DNA of 64,000 bases, from contig REBZ01000106.1 of assembly GCA_007692495.1 (NCBI GenBank), positions 1 to 64,000 on the forward strand. The letters run 5' to 3'. Origin of the DNA: Alkalicoccus sp. Its GTDB lineage: Bacteria > Bacillota > Bacilli > Bacillales > Salisediminibacteriaceae. The position numbers and the translations under genes were made by a program. The number at the start of each line of letters is the position of its first letter. Position 1 is the first letter of the stretch. This document shows, one piece after another, positions 9,882 to 20,773 of the stretch. The notes below the pieces were generated by a model, which was not told the origin of the DNA, searched no databases, and saw nothing but the letters and a program-made list of their open reading frames with translations.

Positions 9882-10646
9882 ATGCTTAATAAACTGACAA
9901 GACGAAAAAAATCAGAATTCAATAAAGAGCACCCGAAACTGCTGGAAGGGGAAGTCCCTGCCCATATTGCAATAATAATGGATGGTAACGGCCGGTGGGC
10001 TAAGCAGAGGGGGCTTCCCAGAATTGCGGGCCACAGGGAAGGTATGAATGTGGTCCGGAACATAGTTGAAACGGCAAGCGAAGTTGGAGTGAAATATCTC
10101 ACCCTTTATGCCTTCTCTACAGAAAACTGGAAGCGTCCAAAAACAGAAGTGGATTTTTTAATGAGACTTCCTGAACGTTTTTTAAATAGTGAACTACCTA
10201 AACTAAAAAAAGAAAATGTTCAGGTGAAAATAACAGGAGATATCGAAAAACTTCCGGAATTTACAATCCGTGCAGTGAATAAAGCAGTGGAGGAAACGAA
10301 AGAAAACAGTGGACTGATATTGAATTTCGCCTTAAATTACGGAAGCAGAGCTGAATTAATGGATGCTTTCCGGGCAATGTATGAAGATGTGGAAAAAGGA
10401 AAAATATCAGAAGAAGAAATTACAGAAGATACAGTAACTGGTTATTTGATGACAAGCAGTTTTCCTGAACCGGATCTTTTGATCAGAACAAGTGGTGAAA
10501 TCAGGCTCAGTAACTTTATGCTCTGGCAGCTAGCGTATTCCGAGTTTTGGTTTACAGAAGTATTATGGCCGGATTTTTCACCGAATAATTTTATTGAGGC
10601 TATAAGTGCCTATCAGCAGCGGCAGCGGAGATATGGCGGAGTCTAA
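9882..10646 (+). CDS. uppS: Isoprenyl transferase (undecaprenyl diphosphate synthase)
   Basis: UppS makes undecaprenyl diphosphate, the lipid carrier for peptidoglycan and teichoic acid synthesis, by cis-condensation of isopentenyl diphosphate. The 254-aa protein has the catalytic block IMDGNGRWAKQRG near residue 34, the GHREGM segment, the YAFSTENWKRP signature and the C-terminal DLLIRTSGEIRLSNF motif. It is cytosolic and membrane-associated. It leads an envelope and isoprenoid cluster with cdsA and dxr. Confidence 0.97.
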   Translation: MLNKLTRRKKSEFNKEHPKLLEGEVPAHIAIIMDGNGRWAKQRGLPRIAGHREGMNVVRNIVETASEVGVKYLTLYAFSTENWKRPKTEVDFLMRLPERFLNSELPKLKKENVQVKITGDIEKLPEFTIRAVNKAVEETKENSGLILNFALNYGSRAELMDAFRAMYEDVEKGKISEEEITEDTVTGYLMTSSFPEPDLLIRTSGEIRLSNFMLWQLAYSEFWFTEVLWPDFSPNNFIEAISAYQQRQRRYGGV

Positions 10647-10658
10647 AGGAGGGGTTGT

Positions 10659-11453
10659 TTGAAGCAGCGTATCATTACGGGAGTAATAGCCGGAGCCGGA
10701 TTTTTAGGGCTGATTTATCTCGGGGGTCTCCCTTTCACTTTACTTATTATACTACTTGCTTTAATAGGAATATGGGAACTTTTAAAAATGAAGCAGATTC
10801 CAATCTGGAGTATGCGAAGTTTGATTGGATTTATATTTGTGCTTCTTCTTGTTCTGCCTCAGAACTGGCTGCTTACAGAATTTTGGCAGGTGGAGAGGCT
10901 GGAGCTGTTTTTGCTTCTTATCATTGTAATGCTGGCACTGACAGTTATTACTAAAAATAAATTTACGTTTGATGAAGCAGGATTTATGATACTGGCCTCC
11001 GTTTATGTCGGGTTCGGTTTTCATTATTTTATGTACGCCAGGTTTTTGGATAACGGCCTTGCCTTAATATTTTTCCTGCTTATTTTAATCTGGGCGACGG
11101 ATTCCGGTGCGTATTTTGCAGGACGAAGTTTTGGCAGAAATAAACTCTGGCCTGAAATCAGTCCTAAAAAAACGATTGAAGGTTCTCTGGGGGGTATTGC
11201 TCTGGCCTATATTGCCGGATTGATTTTTGTAATGATAGTCCCCGTCTTTGACTCATTATGGACAGTTATATTTGTTATTCTCACCGTTTCGGTAGCGGGT
11301 CAGCTCGGTGATCTGGTGGAATCAGCTTTTAAAAGACATTACGCGGTCAAAGACTCCGGTCATGTCCTGCCGGGCCATGGGGGAATACTGGACCGTTTTG
11401 ACAGCCTCATATTTGTCATGCCAATTCTATATTTGTTTGGATTTTTAACTTAA
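10659..11453 (+). CDS. cdsA: Phosphatidate cytidylyltransferase
   Basis: CdsA forms CDP-diacylglycerol from CTP and phosphatidic acid, the branch point for phospholipids. The 264-aa protein is mostly hydrophobic, with about eight membrane segments. The C-terminal family signature is complete: FKRHYAVKDSGHVLP followed by GHGGILDRFDS. The start is TTG, with AAAGGAGGGG just upstream. The product feeds PgsA, encoded at 46.1 kb. Confidence 0.97.
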   Translation: MKQRIITGVIAGAGFLGLIYLGGLPFTLLIILLALIGIWELLKMKQIPIWSMRSLIGFIFVLLLVLPQNWLLTEFWQVERLELFLLLIIVMLALTVITKNKFTFDEAGFMILASVYVGFGFHYFMYARFLDNGLALIFFLLILIWATDSGAYFAGRSFGRNKLWPEISPKKTIEGSLGGIALAYIAGLIFVMIVPVFDSLWTVIFVILTVSVAGQLGDLVESAFKRHYAVKDSGHVLPGHGGILDRFDSLIFVMPILYLFGFLT

Positions 11454-11468
11454 TACAGGGGGCACAAC

Positions 11469-12617
11469 ATGAAATCGATTCATTTACTCGGAGCTACAGG
11501 TTCCATAGGAGAACAGACTCTGGATGTTTTGGCTAAGCATCCAGAGGAATTTAAACTTGCTTCTTTAGCCTACGGCAGGAACACAGCCACAGCGCTTCCG
11601 TATATTGAAAAATTCCAGCCTGATCTTATTTCTGTGCAGGAAGCAAAGACAGCAGAGGAACTCCGCAGCCGTCTGACCTACCAACCGGAAATTGTAACTG
11701 GAAAAGAAGGACTGATTACAGTTGCAGAAGCAGGCAGTCCGGGTGACACGCTTGTAAATGCAGTGATGGGAAGCATAGGTCTTCCACCTACGCTTAAAGC
11801 TATGGCTTCCGGTAAGGATATCGCTATTGCAAATAAAGAAACGCTCGTTACAGCTGGACATATTGTTACGGAAATGCAAAAAAAATACGGAGTGAAGCTT
11901 ATCCCTGTAGACAGCGAACATTCTGCAATTTATCAATGTCTGCACGGTGATCCTAAAGAAGTAGAAAAACTTATATTGACGGCGTCTGGCGGGAGCTTCA
12001 GGGACAGAGCCCGCAGAGACCTGCAGGGAGTGACTGTTAAAGAAGCGCTTAACCATCCCAACTGGAGCATGGGGGCGAAAATCACAGTTGATTCGGCTAC
12101 TATGATGAATAAAGGGTTGGAAGTTATTGAAGCGCACTGGCTTTTTGGTATGGATTACGAAGATATAGAAGTAGTACTTCATAAAGAGAGTATTGTGCAC
12201 TCCATGGTGGAATATGTAGACGGAAGTATCCTTGCCCACCTTGGGACACCTGACATGAGAGTCCCAATCCAATATGCACTTACCCAGCCCTCCAGGCTTG
12301 CTATCCCGGGTTCCAGAAGGTTAAAATTATGGGAAGCCGGAACGCTTCATTTCGACAAAATGGATTACGAAAGGTTCAGAGCTTTAAAGCTGGCAGTGCA
12401 GGCGGGCAGAGAAGGCGGCTCTGCACCTGCAGTTCTTAATGCAGCCAACGAACAAGCTGTGTCAATGTTTTTGGAAGATAAAATACGTTTTCTGGAGATT
12501 GATGAATTTGTGGAACGGGCACTGGAAGAACACGAAACTTCAACTGCCCCCTCTTTGGAAGAGATTCTGGAAATTGATCAAAAAACCCGCTCAAGCGTAG
12601 CTGATTATTCACGTTAA
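11469..12617 (+). CDS. dxr: 1-deoxy-D-xylulose-5-phosphate reductoisomerase
   Basis: Dxr catalyses the first committed step of the MEP isoprenoid pathway, reducing and rearranging DXP with NADPH. The 382-aa sequence has the Rossmann motif LLGATGSIGEQTL at the N-terminus, IANKETLV, VDSEHSAIYQ, the flexible-loop segment NHPNWSMG and the C-terminal NAANEQAV. It lies two genes downstream of uppS, which consumes the pathway's isoprenoids. Confidence 0.97.
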   Translation: MKSIHLLGATGSIGEQTLDVLAKHPEEFKLASLAYGRNTATALPYIEKFQPDLISVQEAKTAEELRSRLTYQPEIVTGKEGLITVAEAGSPGDTLVNAVMGSIGLPPTLKAMASGKDIAIANKETLVTAGHIVTEMQKKYGVKLIPVDSEHSAIYQCLHGDPKEVEKLILTASGGSFRDRARRDLQGVTVKEALNHPNWSMGAKITVDSATMMNKGLEVIEAHWLFGMDYEDIEVVLHKESIVHSMVEYVDGSILAHLGTPDMRVPIQYALTQPSRLAIPGSRRLKLWEAGTLHFDKMDYERFRALKLAVQAGREGGSAPAVLNAANEQAVSMFLEDKIRFLEIDEFVERALEEHETSTAPSLEEILEIDQKTRSSVADYSR

Positions 12618-12632
12618 AGGGTGTGTGCATAA

Positions 12633-13892
12633 ATGAATACTTTATTAGCCGTAATCGTTATTTTCGGTCTTCTCGTTTTTATCCATGAGTGGGGGCATCT
12701 CATCGTTGCAAAGAAAGCAGGGATTCTCTGCCGGGAATTTGCGATCGGCTTCGGACCTAAGCTCTTCAGCTTTGTCCGCAATGAAACCACCTACACCATC
12801 CGTCTGCTTCCACTCGGTGGTTTCGTCCGTATGGCAGGGGAAGATCCTGAACTTGTGCAGATAAAGCCGGGATATGAAATTGGTCTTTTGTTTACAGAAG
12901 AAGGAAAAGTAAGCAGGTTGATCATTAACAACAAATCAAAGCATCCTGATTGTAAAGTGATCCAGGTGGAAAAAATTGATATGGAAAAAGATTTGTTCAT
13001 TCAGGGATATACAGAAGATACAGAAGAACTGGTCACATATAAACTTGATCGACGTGCAGAATATGTGTACGATGAAAAACCGACTCAAATTGCCCCGTAT
13101 GACAGACAGTTTGGCTCAAAAACAGTCGGGCAGCGGGCAGCGGCAATCTTCGCCGGGCCTTTTATGAATTTTGTGCTGGCGGTATTCGTACTGATCATTT
13201 ACGCTGCTGTTGCCGGGCTGCCGGTAAACGAGTCGGTTGTAGGTGATGTTACCGATGATGGGCCGGCTGTTGAGGCTGGACTTGAGAGTGGTGACAGAAT
13301 TACTTCCATCGATGGTGAGGAAGTTGCTACATGGGAAGATATGACAGGGATTATTCAGGAAAATCCGAACGAAACTATGGATTTCGAAATTGTCAGAGAA
13401 AATGAAACATTTAATATAGAGATGGCACCGGAGGAAAGGGAAGTACCGGAGGCGGAAAATGTTGGTGTAATAGGGGTTATGGCACCGACAGAGAGAAGTG
13501 TGACAGGCGCTCTTGCCTTTGGTTTTACCCAGACGTATGAATACACAGCACTCATCATTGAAGCTCTTGGACTGCTTATTACCGGGGAGTTTTCACTGGA
13601 TGCACTTGCTGGTCCTGTAGGTATTTATGAATATACAGGAGAAGTAGCTGCGATGGGCTTTCTTGTACTGTTGCAATGGGCAGCTATTTTAAGTGTGAAC
13701 CTCGGTATTATTAACCTGCTTCCTCTGCCGGCTCTTGACGGTGGAAGGCTCATGTTTATCGGGCTGGAAGCTGTCCGGGGAAAACCTGTTGATCCCCAGA
13801 AAGAAGGTATGGTGCATTTAATAGGCTTTGCGCTTCTTATGCTTTTAGTGCTTGCAGTAACATGGAACGATATCAACCGATTATTTTTATAA
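12633..13892 (+). CDS. rseP: Site-2 metalloprotease RseP/RasP
   Basis: This intramembrane zinc protease cleaves anti-sigma factors and signal peptides (RasP in B. subtilis). The 419-aa protein has the zinc motif H18-E-W-G-H22 in the first membrane helix. A PDZ domain follows around residues 190-270 ([12 protein letters not shown]), then the second active-site segment [12 protein letters not shown] in a C-terminal helix. It sits between dxr and proS, the standard Bacillus position. Confidence 0.96.
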   Translation: MNTLLAVIVIFGLLVFIHEWGHLIVAKKAGILCREFAIGFGPKLFSFVRNETTYTIRLLPLGGFVRMAGEDPELVQIKPGYEIGLLFTEEGKVSRLIINNKSKHPDCKVIQVEKIDMEKDLFIQGYTEDTEELVTYKLDRRAEYVYDEKPTQIAPYDRQFGSKTVGQRAAAIFAGPFMNFVLAVFVLIIYAAVAGLPVNESVVGDVTDDGPAVEAGLESGDRITSIDGEEVATWEDMTGIIQENPNETMDFEIVRENETFNIEMAPEEREVPEAENVGVIGVMAPTERSVTGALAFGFTQTYEYTALIIEALGLLITGEFSLDALAGPVGIYEYTGEVAAMGFLVLLQWAAILSVNLGIINLLPLPALDGGRLMFIGLEAVRGKPVDPQKEGMVHLIGFALLMLLVLAVTWNDINRLFL

Positions 13893-13917
13893 AACATGTT
13901 AATAGAGGTGGCTCATA

Positions 13918-15621
13918 TTGAAACAATCAACATATTTAATTCCGACATTAAGAGATGTACCTAGCGGAGCGGATATTGTCAGTCATCAGCTCATGCTGCG
14001 GGCAGGACTGATCCGCCAGAGCGCGGCAGGCGTTTATTCCTTTCTTCCTTTAGGGTGGCGTGTACTCCGCAAAGTGGAGCAGATTGTCCGGGAGGAAATG
14101 GACCACTCCGGGGCTCAGGAGATGTTCATGCCATCGATTCAGCCGGCGGAGCTGTGGAAAGAGTCCGGCCGATGGGAAGCTTATGGCGAGGAGTTAATGA
14201 GAGTAACTGACCGGCATAACCGAGAATTTGCCCTGGGGCCGACTCACGAAGAAGTTATTACTTCCATTATTCGGGACGATGTAAGATCCTATAAGGAACT
14301 CCCTATGACTCTTTATCAAATTCAGACGAAATTCCGCGATGAGAGACGGCCGAGATTCGGAGTCCTCCGCGGCCGGGAGTTTCTTATGAAAGATGCCTAC
14401 TCATTCGATAAAGATTTTGAGGGGCTTGATGAAAGCTACGAAAAAATGTATGCAGCCTACAACAGCATTTTTTCGCGGCTCGGATTGAACTTCAGGGCGG
14501 TTATAGCTGATTCCGGGGCAATGGGTGGAAAAGACACCCACGAGTTTATGGTACTCTCAAATGTAGGGGAAGATACCATTGCTTACTCCGATGCATCTGA
14601 TTTTGCAGCGAATATTGAAATTGCACCTGTGAATGCAGCATACGAAAAACCGAAAGAACCGGCCGGTGAGCTTAAGGAGATTGAAACCCCGGAGCAGCGG
14701 ACCATTGAAGAAGTGTCACGATTTTTAGATGTGAAGCCTGAAAAATGCATAAAATCTATACTTTTTATAGCGGATAACGAACCAGTTCTTCTGCTCGTAC
14801 GGGGGGACCACGAGGCCAACGAGATTAAACTGAAGCATGAACTGAATGCTGAAACAGTCGAAATGGCGACTGAACAGCAGACAAAAGAAATACTTGGAAC
14901 AGCTCCCGGTTTTATCGGTCCAGTGGGAGTGCCGGATGACTTGAATGTATACGCTGACCATGCTGTCGAATTTTTAGCGAATGGTGTGTGTGGAGCCAAT
15001 AAGGAGAAGCTTCATTTACTTAATGTGAACCCGGACAGGGATTTTACGGTGAGTGCTTACAAGGATCTGCGAAGCATCCAGGAAGGAGATCCGTCTCCTG
15101 ACGGCAAAGGATCCATTCATTTTAAAGAAGGAATAGAAGTGGGACACGTATTTAAACTCGGTACAAAATACAGTGAAGCCCTTGGTGCTGAATATTTAAA
15201 TGATCAGGGGAAGGCAAAACCTATCGTTATGGGATCCTACGGAATAGGTGTCTCCCGGACGGTTGCTGCAGTTATCGAAGAAAATTATGATGAAAATGGT
15301 ATCGTCTGGCCGGCCTGTGTTTCTCCGTTTGACGTCCACTTAATTGCTATTAACGTAAAGCAGGAAGAGCAGAGATTGCTGGCAGAGGAAATTTATAATG
15401 CACTGCAGTCAAAAGGTACGGAAGTTTTATATGACGACCGTCCTGAACGTGCCGGTGTGAAATTTAAGGATGCGGATCTCATTGGTATTCCTCTCCGCGT
15501 ACAGGTGGGCAAGAAGGCTTCTGAAGGTCTTGTGGAACTGAAACACCGAAAAACAGGAGAAGTGGAAGAAGTACATGTTGATGAACTTTCTGATGTGCTG
15601 GGGAAGTACCAGCAGCAGTAA
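13918..15621 (+). CDS. proS: Prolyl-tRNA synthetase (bacterial type)
   Basis: ProS charges tRNA-Pro. The 567-aa enzyme has class II synthetase core motifs ([38 protein letters not shown]). A YbaK-type editing insertion covers roughly residues 240-390, and a C-terminal anticodon-binding domain carries [16 protein letters not shown]. The start is TTG with AGAGGTGG upstream. It is the last gene before a strong terminator. Confidence 0.97.
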   Translation: MKQSTYLIPTLRDVPSGADIVSHQLMLRAGLIRQSAAGVYSFLPLGWRVLRKVEQIVREEMDHSGAQEMFMPSIQPAELWKESGRWEAYGEELMRVTDRHNREFALGPTHEEVITSIIRDDVRSYKELPMTLYQIQTKFRDERRPRFGVLRGREFLMKDAYSFDKDFEGLDESYEKMYAAYNSIFSRLGLNFRAVIADSGAMGGKDTHEFMVLSNVGEDTIAYSDASDFAANIEIAPVNAAYEKPKEPAGELKEIETPEQRTIEEVSRFLDVKPEKCIKSILFIADNEPVLLLVRGDHEANEIKLKHELNAETVEMATEQQTKEILGTAPGFIGPVGVPDDLNVYADHAVEFLANGVCGANKEKLHLLNVNPDRDFTVSAYKDLRSIQEGDPSPDGKGSIHFKEGIEVGHVFKLGTKYSEALGAEYLNDQGKAKPIVMGSYGIGVSRTVAAVIEENYDENGIVWPACVSPFDVHLIAINVKQEEQRLLAEEIYNALQSKGTEVLYDDRPERAGVKFKDADLIGIPLRVQVGKKASEGLVELKHRKTGEVEEVHVDELSDVLGKYQQQ

Positions 15622-15625
15622 ATAA

Positions 15626-15662
15626 AGGCTGCCCCTGATATTTCAGGGCAGCCTCTCTTTAT
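15626..15662 (+). terminator. Terminator of proS
   Basis: GGCTGCCC(C)TGA and TCAGGGCAGCC form a long GC-rich stem with one bulged C, followed by TCTCTTTAT. The 15663-15818 stretch to polC is AT-rich; I found no convincing promoter boxes in it. Confidence 0.85.
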
Positions 15663-15818
15663 CTGTTCAGCCTGTTTCATTCTTCTTTTATAACAGTTAA
15701 TTTAATTCTGCGGGTATAAACCAGATTTAAGTTCATAGTTAACAGAGGCGGATAATAAATTGATTTTACAGCGTGTAATAAAATTTTAGTTTATGATATA
15801 AGAAAGGAGCAGCAGAGG

Positions 15819-18800
15819 ATGTCGATAGAACTTCAAAACCGACAGGAGCGGTTCAGGCTGCTGATGGAACAGGTGCAGATGCCGGAAGATTTTCTGAAAA
15901 AATATGCAGAAGGCGCCTATATAGAAAAACTGGAAATCCATCAAAAAGATAAGAAGTGGAACTTTTTCATTGCAATGCCGAAGCCGCTTCCCTTTCCAGC
16001 ATTTGAACTTCTCCAGACCCGTATTGTACAGGGGTTGAGCCATATTGCTGAAGTTTCTTTGTTTCTGCGGTACGAAGAAAATTTTCAGGCTGAAGAATTG
16101 ATAGAAAGCTATTGGCCGTACTTTATTGAATGTTTAAGAAGTTCAACAAACGGTCTTATTCAGCGTCTCGAAGCGCAGATTCCCAGAATTGAAAACAATC
16201 GGATGTATCTCGCAGTAATGAATGAAACAGAAGCGGAAATCCTTGAACGGAGAGTAAAAGCTCCACTGAAGCAGCTGCTGGCCGGCGCGGGTTTTCCTGA
16301 TTTTATTATTGCTACGGAAGTAAAAGAAGCGAAAGAAGAAATTAAAAGATTTGAAGAACAGAAGCAGGAAGAGGATCATAACAAAGTAGTTGAAGCGATG
16401 CTAGAAAAGAAAAAACAGGAGTCTAAAGCAAAAGATCTGCAGGATGAGCAGAAGGTTTCTGTTGGTATGGCCATTAAAGATGATCCGGTGACGATGGAAC
16501 AGATTATCGAAGAAGAAAAACGCATTACCGTGCAGGGGTACGTTTTTCATGCTGAAACAAAAGAATTGAAGAGCGGCAGAATGCTTTTAACGTTTAAAAT
16601 AACGGACTACACAGATTCCCTTCTTATAAAAATGTTTTCCAATGATAAGGAAGATGTACCGGTGATGGAAGCTGTGAAAGAAGGAATGTGGATTAAAGCA
16701 AGAGGGTCCGTTCAGTACGATACTTTCATCCGTGATCTTACAATGATGGCAAGGGACTTCCACGAAATTAAGCCGTACGTCAGGACAGACGAAGCGGAAG
16801 AAGAGAAGAAGCGGGTGGAGCTTCATGTGCACTCAACGATGAGCCAGATGGACGCAGTTACTTCCATTAGTGATTACGTGAAGCAGGCTGGAAAATGGGG
16901 GCATCCTGCAATCGGTCTGACAGATCATGCCGTTGCACAATCCTTTCCCGAAGCATATGCTGCTGGTCAGAAGCATGGGGTGAAAATTCTTTACGGGCTG
17001 GAAGCAAACCTTGTGGATGATGGAGTACCTATTGCTTACAACGCTTCAAAGCGTGAGCTTAAAGATGAAACCTACATTGTGTTTGATGTTGAAACTACCG
17101 GGCTGTCTGCCGTTTACAATACTATTATAGAGCTGGCAGCGGTTAAAATTAAAAACGGGGAAGTCATTGATAAATTTGAATCTTTCGCTGATCCTAAGGA
17201 AAAGCTGAGTCCTACAATTATAGAATTGACAGGAATTACCGATGACATGGTTAAGGGGCAGCCAGATCCTGGAGAAGTACTTAAACAGTTCTATGAATGG
17301 TGCGGCAGCGATATTCTTGTAGCCCACAACGCAAGCTTTGACATTGGGTTTTTAAATGCAGGATATGAAAAAATCAATTATGGTAAAGTTAAAAATCCGG
17401 TAATTGACACGCTGGAAATGGCAAGAATGCTTTATCCTCACTTTAAAAACTACCGGCTGAATACGTTATGTAAGAAATTCAATATAGAACTCGTTTCCCA
17501 TCACCGGGCTATTTACGATGCGGAAGCCACGGGCCATCTGCTCTGGAAAATGGTGAAAGACGCACTGGAAAAAAACATAACAGTGCATGAAGAACTGAAT
17601 GAGCAGGGGTCAGCTGAGGACTATAAGAAACAGCGTCCTGTACACTGTACGATTTATGCAAAAACAAAAGAAGGGTTAAAAAATCTTTACCGTCTCATAT
17701 CAATGTCTCACATTAATTACTTTTACAGAGTCCCGAGAATACCTAGATCAGTACTTGTCAAAAACAGGGAAGGGCTGATTATAGGATCCGGGTGTGACCG
17801 GGGGGAAGTATTTGAAGGGCTGATGCAGAAAGGGCTTGAAGAAACAAAGGACGCCGCAGCATTTTATGACTTTATTGAAATACAGCCGCCGGGAAACTAT
17901 GCACATCTTATAGAAAAAGAAATTGTCCGTGATGAACTCGCTTTAAAAGATATTCTGAAGCAGATTGTCAAGCTCGGGGAAGAAACAGGGAAACCGGTGG
18001 CAGCTACAGGCAACGTTCATTATCTGGATCCTGAAGATTACGTTTATCGAAAAATACTCATTACTTCCCAGGGAGGCGCCAATCCTTTAAATCGGCAGAC
18101 ACTTCCTCAAGTGCATTTCAGATCAACGGATGAAATGCTGAATGAATTCAGTTTTCTGCCGAAAGAAAAAGCAGAAGAGGTTGTAGTCACTGCGACCAGG
18201 GAGATTGCGGACAGCATTGACGATATTAAACCGATCCCCGATGATCTTTACACGCCTCACATAGAGGGTGCAGATGAAGAAATGCGTCAGCTTTGCTATG
18301 ACATGGCCAAATCCATTTACGGGGAAGAACTCCCTCAGCTCGTTATTGACCGGCTGGAAAAAGAATTGACCAGCATTATTTCCAACGGCTTTTCGGTAAT
18401 ATACTTGATTTCCCAGAAACTTGTTAAAAAATCACTTGATGACGGTTACCTTGTCGGTTCCAGGGGGTCAGTCGGCTCAAGCTTCGTAGCAACAATGACC
18501 GAAATAACAGAAGTTAACCCTCTTCCCCCGCACTATGTCTGTCCAAACTGTAAGCACTCCTACTTTTTTAACGACGGCAGTGTCGGATCCGGATTTGACC
18601 TGCCGGATAAAAATTGTGAAAAATGCGGAGAACCCTACGCGAAGGACGGGCACGATATTCCTTTTGAAACCTTCCTTGGATTTAAAGGGGACAAAGTACC
18701 GGATATCGATTTAAACTTTTCCGGTGCTTATCAGCCGGTGGCGCATAACTATACGAAGGAACTGTTCGGAGAAGATTATGTTTACCGTGCAGGAACAATA

Positions 18801-20120
18801 GGCACCGTGGCGGAAAAAACTGCCTACGGATTCGTGCGGGGATATGAGAATGACGAAGAGCTGCAGCTCAGAGGGGCTGAAATAGACCGGCTCGTACAAG
18901 GTTGTACAGGAGTCAAACGGACAACCGGACAGCACCCGGGCGGAATTATTGTTGTTCCTGATCACCTGGACATCTATGATTTTTCTCCTATCCAATTTCC
19001 GGCGGATGACCGGGAATCGGAATGGAGGACGACTCACTTCGACTTTCATTCCATACATGATAACCTGCTCAAGCTGGATATTCTCGGTCACGATGATCCT
19101 ACAGTAATACGGATGCTTCAGGATTTGAGCGGAAGAGATCCTAAGACGATTCCTGTAGATGACCCGGAAGTATTTAAACTTTTCAGTGGAACAGAGTCGC
19201 TCGGGGTGACTGAAGAACAGATCATGTGCAAAACAGGAACATACGGTATTCCGGAATTCGGTACCCGGTTTGTGAGGCAGATGCTTGAAGAAACAAAACC
19301 GTCCACTTTCAGCGAACTCGTGCAGATTTCCGGACTTTCCCACGGGGCCGACGTCTGGCTCAATAACGCAGCGGACCTGATTGCTGCAGGAACTTGTGAG
19401 CTGAAAGATGTGATAGGCTGCCGGGATGATATTATGGTGTATTTAATGTACAAAGGACTGGATCATCCTCTAGCCTTTAAAATAATGGAATTTGTGAGAA
19501 AAGGCCGCGGGCTGGAGGAAGAATGGATTGAAGAAATGAAAAAACATGGAGTGCCGGACTGGTATATAGGATCCTGTTTAAAGATTAAGTATATGTTTCC
19601 TAAAGCCCATGCTGCAGCGTATGTTTTAATGGCTGTCCGCATCGCATATTACAAAGTTCACGAACCCATGATGTTCTATGCGGCTTATTTCACGGTAAGA
19701 GCAGACGATTTTGATCTTGATACGATGACTCGGGGATCAGCAACGATCCGGAAAAAAATCGAGGAAATTCATGCAAAGGGGCTGGACGCCTCCCCGAAAG
19801 AAAAAAGTCTGGTTACAGTGCTTGAACTTTCACTGGAAATGTGCGAAAGGGGCTTCTCATTCCAGAAGGTCGATCTGTACCGCTCAAAGGCGACAGAGTT
19901 TCTCGTGGAGGGAGATTCCCTTATCCCGCCGTTCAATGCTATAACCGGTGTTGGTACAAATGCTGCTCTGGCTGTAGAGAAAGCCCGAAAAGACGGAGAA
20001 TTTTTATCAAAGGAAAATTTGAGGGAACGAAGTAAAATCACGAAAAGCGTTCTGGAGAAACTGGATGAGCATGGCTGTCTCGAAGAGCTTCCTGACTCCA
20101 ACCAGCTCTCCCTGTTCTAG
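15819..20120 (+). CDS. polC: DNA polymerase III alpha subunit, PolC type
   Basis: PolC is the main replicative polymerase of low-GC Gram-positives, with built-in proofreading. The 1433-aa length is typical. Domain order: N-terminal domain; OB fold (near 225-300); first PHP part with [14 protein letters not shown] near 335; a 3'-5' exonuclease insertion with Asp423 and Glu425 in FDVETTG and [11 protein letters not shown]; the rest of PHP; zinc finger CPNCK...CEKCG near 908-945; and the polymerase palm with PDIDLNFSG near 960. AAGGAGCAG precedes the ATG. It ends in a clamp-binding-like QLSLF. Confidence 0.99.
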   Translation: MSIELQNRQERFRLLMEQVQMPEDFLKKYAEGAYIEKLEIHQKDKKWNFFIAMPKPLPFPAFELLQTRIVQGLSHIAEVSLFLRYEENFQAEELIESYWPYFIECLRSSTNGLIQRLEAQIPRIENNRMYLAVMNETEAEILERRVKAPLKQLLAGAGFPDFIIATEVKEAKEEIKRFEEQKQEEDHNKVVEAMLEKKKQESKAKDLQDEQKVSVGMAIKDDPVTMEQIIEEEKRITVQGYVFHAETKELKSGRMLLTFKITDYTDSLLIKMFSNDKEDVPVMEAVKEGMWIKARGSVQYDTFIRDLTMMARDFHEIKPYVRTDEAEEEKKRVELHVHSTMSQMDAVTSISDYVKQAGKWGHPAIGLTDHAVAQSFPEAYAAGQKHGVKILYGLEANLVDDGVPIAYNASKRELKDETYIVFDVETTGLSAVYNTIIELAAVKIKNGEVIDKFESFADPKEKLSPTIIELTGITDDMVKGQPDPGEVLKQFYEWCGSDILVAHNASFDIGFLNAGYEKINYGKVKNPVIDTLEMARMLYPHFKNYRLNTLCKKFNIELVSHHRAIYDAEATGHLLWKMVKDALEKNITVHEELNEQGSAEDYKKQRPVHCTIYAKTKEGLKNLYRLISMSHINYFYRVPRIPRSVLVKNREGLIIGSGCDRGEVFEGLMQKGLEETKDAAAFYDFIEIQPPGNYAHLIEKEIVRDELALKDILKQIVKLGEETGKPVAATGNVHYLDPEDYVYRKILITSQGGANPLNRQTLPQVHFRSTDEMLNEFSFLPKEKAEEVVVTATREIADSIDDIKPIPDDLYTPHIEGADEEMRQLCYDMAKSIYGEELPQLVIDRLEKELTSIISNGFSVIYLISQKLVKKSLDDGYLVGSRGSVGSSFVATMTEITEVNPLPPHYVCPNCKHSYFFNDGSVGSGFDLPDKNCEKCGEPYAKDGHDIPFETFLGFKGDKVPDIDLNFSGAYQPVAHNYTKELFGEDYVYRAGTIGTVAEKTAYGFVRGYENDEELQLRGAEIDRLVQGCTGVKRTTGQHPGGIIVVPDHLDIYDFSPIQFPADDRESEWRTTHFDFHSIHDNLLKLDILGHDDPTVIRMLQDLSGRDPKTIPVDDPEVFKLFSGTESLGVTEEQIMCKTGTYGIPEFGTRFVRQMLEETKPSTFSELVQISGLSHGADVWLNNAADLIAAGTCELKDVIGCRDDIMVYLMYKGLDHPLAFKIMEFVRKGRGLEEEWIEEMKKHGVPDWYIGSCLKIKYMFPKAHAAAYVLMAVRIAYYKVHEPMMFYAAYFTVRADDFDLDTMTRGSATIRKKIEEIHAKGLDASPKEKSLVTVLELSLEMCERGFSFQKVDLYRSKATEFLVEGDSLIPPFNAITGVGTNAALAVEKARKDGEFLSKENLRERSKITKSVLEKLDEHGCLEELPDSNQLSLF

Positions 20121-20125
20121 TCTGT

Positions 20126-20154
20126 TTGCATCAGTCAGACCAATATGGTATATT
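20126..20154 (+). promoter_or_regulatory. Predicted sigma-A promoter of the rimP-nusA-infB operon
   Basis: TTGCAT (20126-20131), a 17-nt spacer and TATATT (20149-20154) lie just after polC. The start site would be near 20161, upstream of a terminator-like hairpin. Confidence 0.65.
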
Positions 20155-20184
20155 GTATTTAGACAGAGCGATACGAGCGTAGGG

Positions 20185-20212
20185 AAGAGTGGGGAAACCC
20201 ACTCTTTCTTTT
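20185..20212 (+). terminator. Terminator-like hairpin in the rimP leader
   Basis: AAGAGTGGG (20185-20193) and CCCACTCTT (20198-20206) pair perfectly around a GAAA tetraloop, followed by TCTTTT. It lies about 25 nt downstream of the predicted promoter and 66 nt before rimP. It may end polC read-through or attenuate the operon. Confidence 0.8.
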
Positions 20213-20278
20213 GCGAAAAAATCCAATATTTGTAATAAATTTTCCAGTTAACTGTCTGGATCAGGGAGGGAAGAAGTA

Positions 20279-20749
20279 ATGTCCAATCAAATATATGAAT
20301 CTGTAGAAAAGCTCGTACTTCCAATTTTGGAAGAGGAAAACCTTGAACTTGTCGATATAGAGTTTGATAAAGAAGGGAAAAACTGGTTCCTTCGAGTGTT
20401 TATTGATTCTGCCAACGGGGTGGACCTCGATGATTGTACTAAGGTGAGTGAACAGCTTAGTGAAATGCTGGATAAAAAGGATCCAATTGAACAGGCATAC
20501 TACCTGGAAGTCTCATCTCCGGGGGCAGAACGTCCTTTGAAAAAGAAAAAAGATATCGAAAAAGCAGTGGGGAGTAATATTTATGTTACTACCTATGCCC
20601 CGGTAGATGGAGAAAAAGTATTTGAAGGCACACTTGTTTCTTTTGAGGACGATGTTCTTAAAATGGAAGTGAAAGTAAAGACCAGGGTAGTTGCCTATGA
20701 AATTCCTTACAGTCAAGTAGCAAAAGCAAGACTCGCCGTAGCGTTTTAA
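20279..20749 (+). CDS. rimP: Ribosome maturation factor RimP
   Basis: RimP (YlxS in Bacillus) assists 30S subunit maturation in the cytoplasm. The 156-aa sequence has the family blocks LVLPILEEENLELVDIEF and YYLEVSSPGAERPLK, followed by the C-terminal SH3-like domain. GGGAGGG precedes the ATG. It leads the conserved rimP-nusA-rnpM-ylxQ-infB-ylxP-rbfA operon. Confidence 0.97.
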   Translation: MSNQIYESVEKLVLPILEEENLELVDIEFDKEGKNWFLRVFIDSANGVDLDDCTKVSEQLSEMLDKKDPIEQAYYLEVSSPGAERPLKKKKDIEKAVGSNIYVTTYAPVDGEKVFEGTLVSFEDDVLKMEVKVKTRVVAYEIPYSQVAKARLAVAF

Positions 20750-20773
20750 TTTTGAAAGGGGGACATCAGCTCC

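Noticed and set aside
13893-13917. T-box or other riboswitch upstream of proS
   Set aside because: Only 25 nt separate rseP and proS, too short for such an element, and no conserved T-box sequence is visible.
15663-15818. Promoter for polC
   Set aside because: Several AT-rich partial boxes exist (TTGATT, TATGAT), but none with good spacing, so I do not annotate one.
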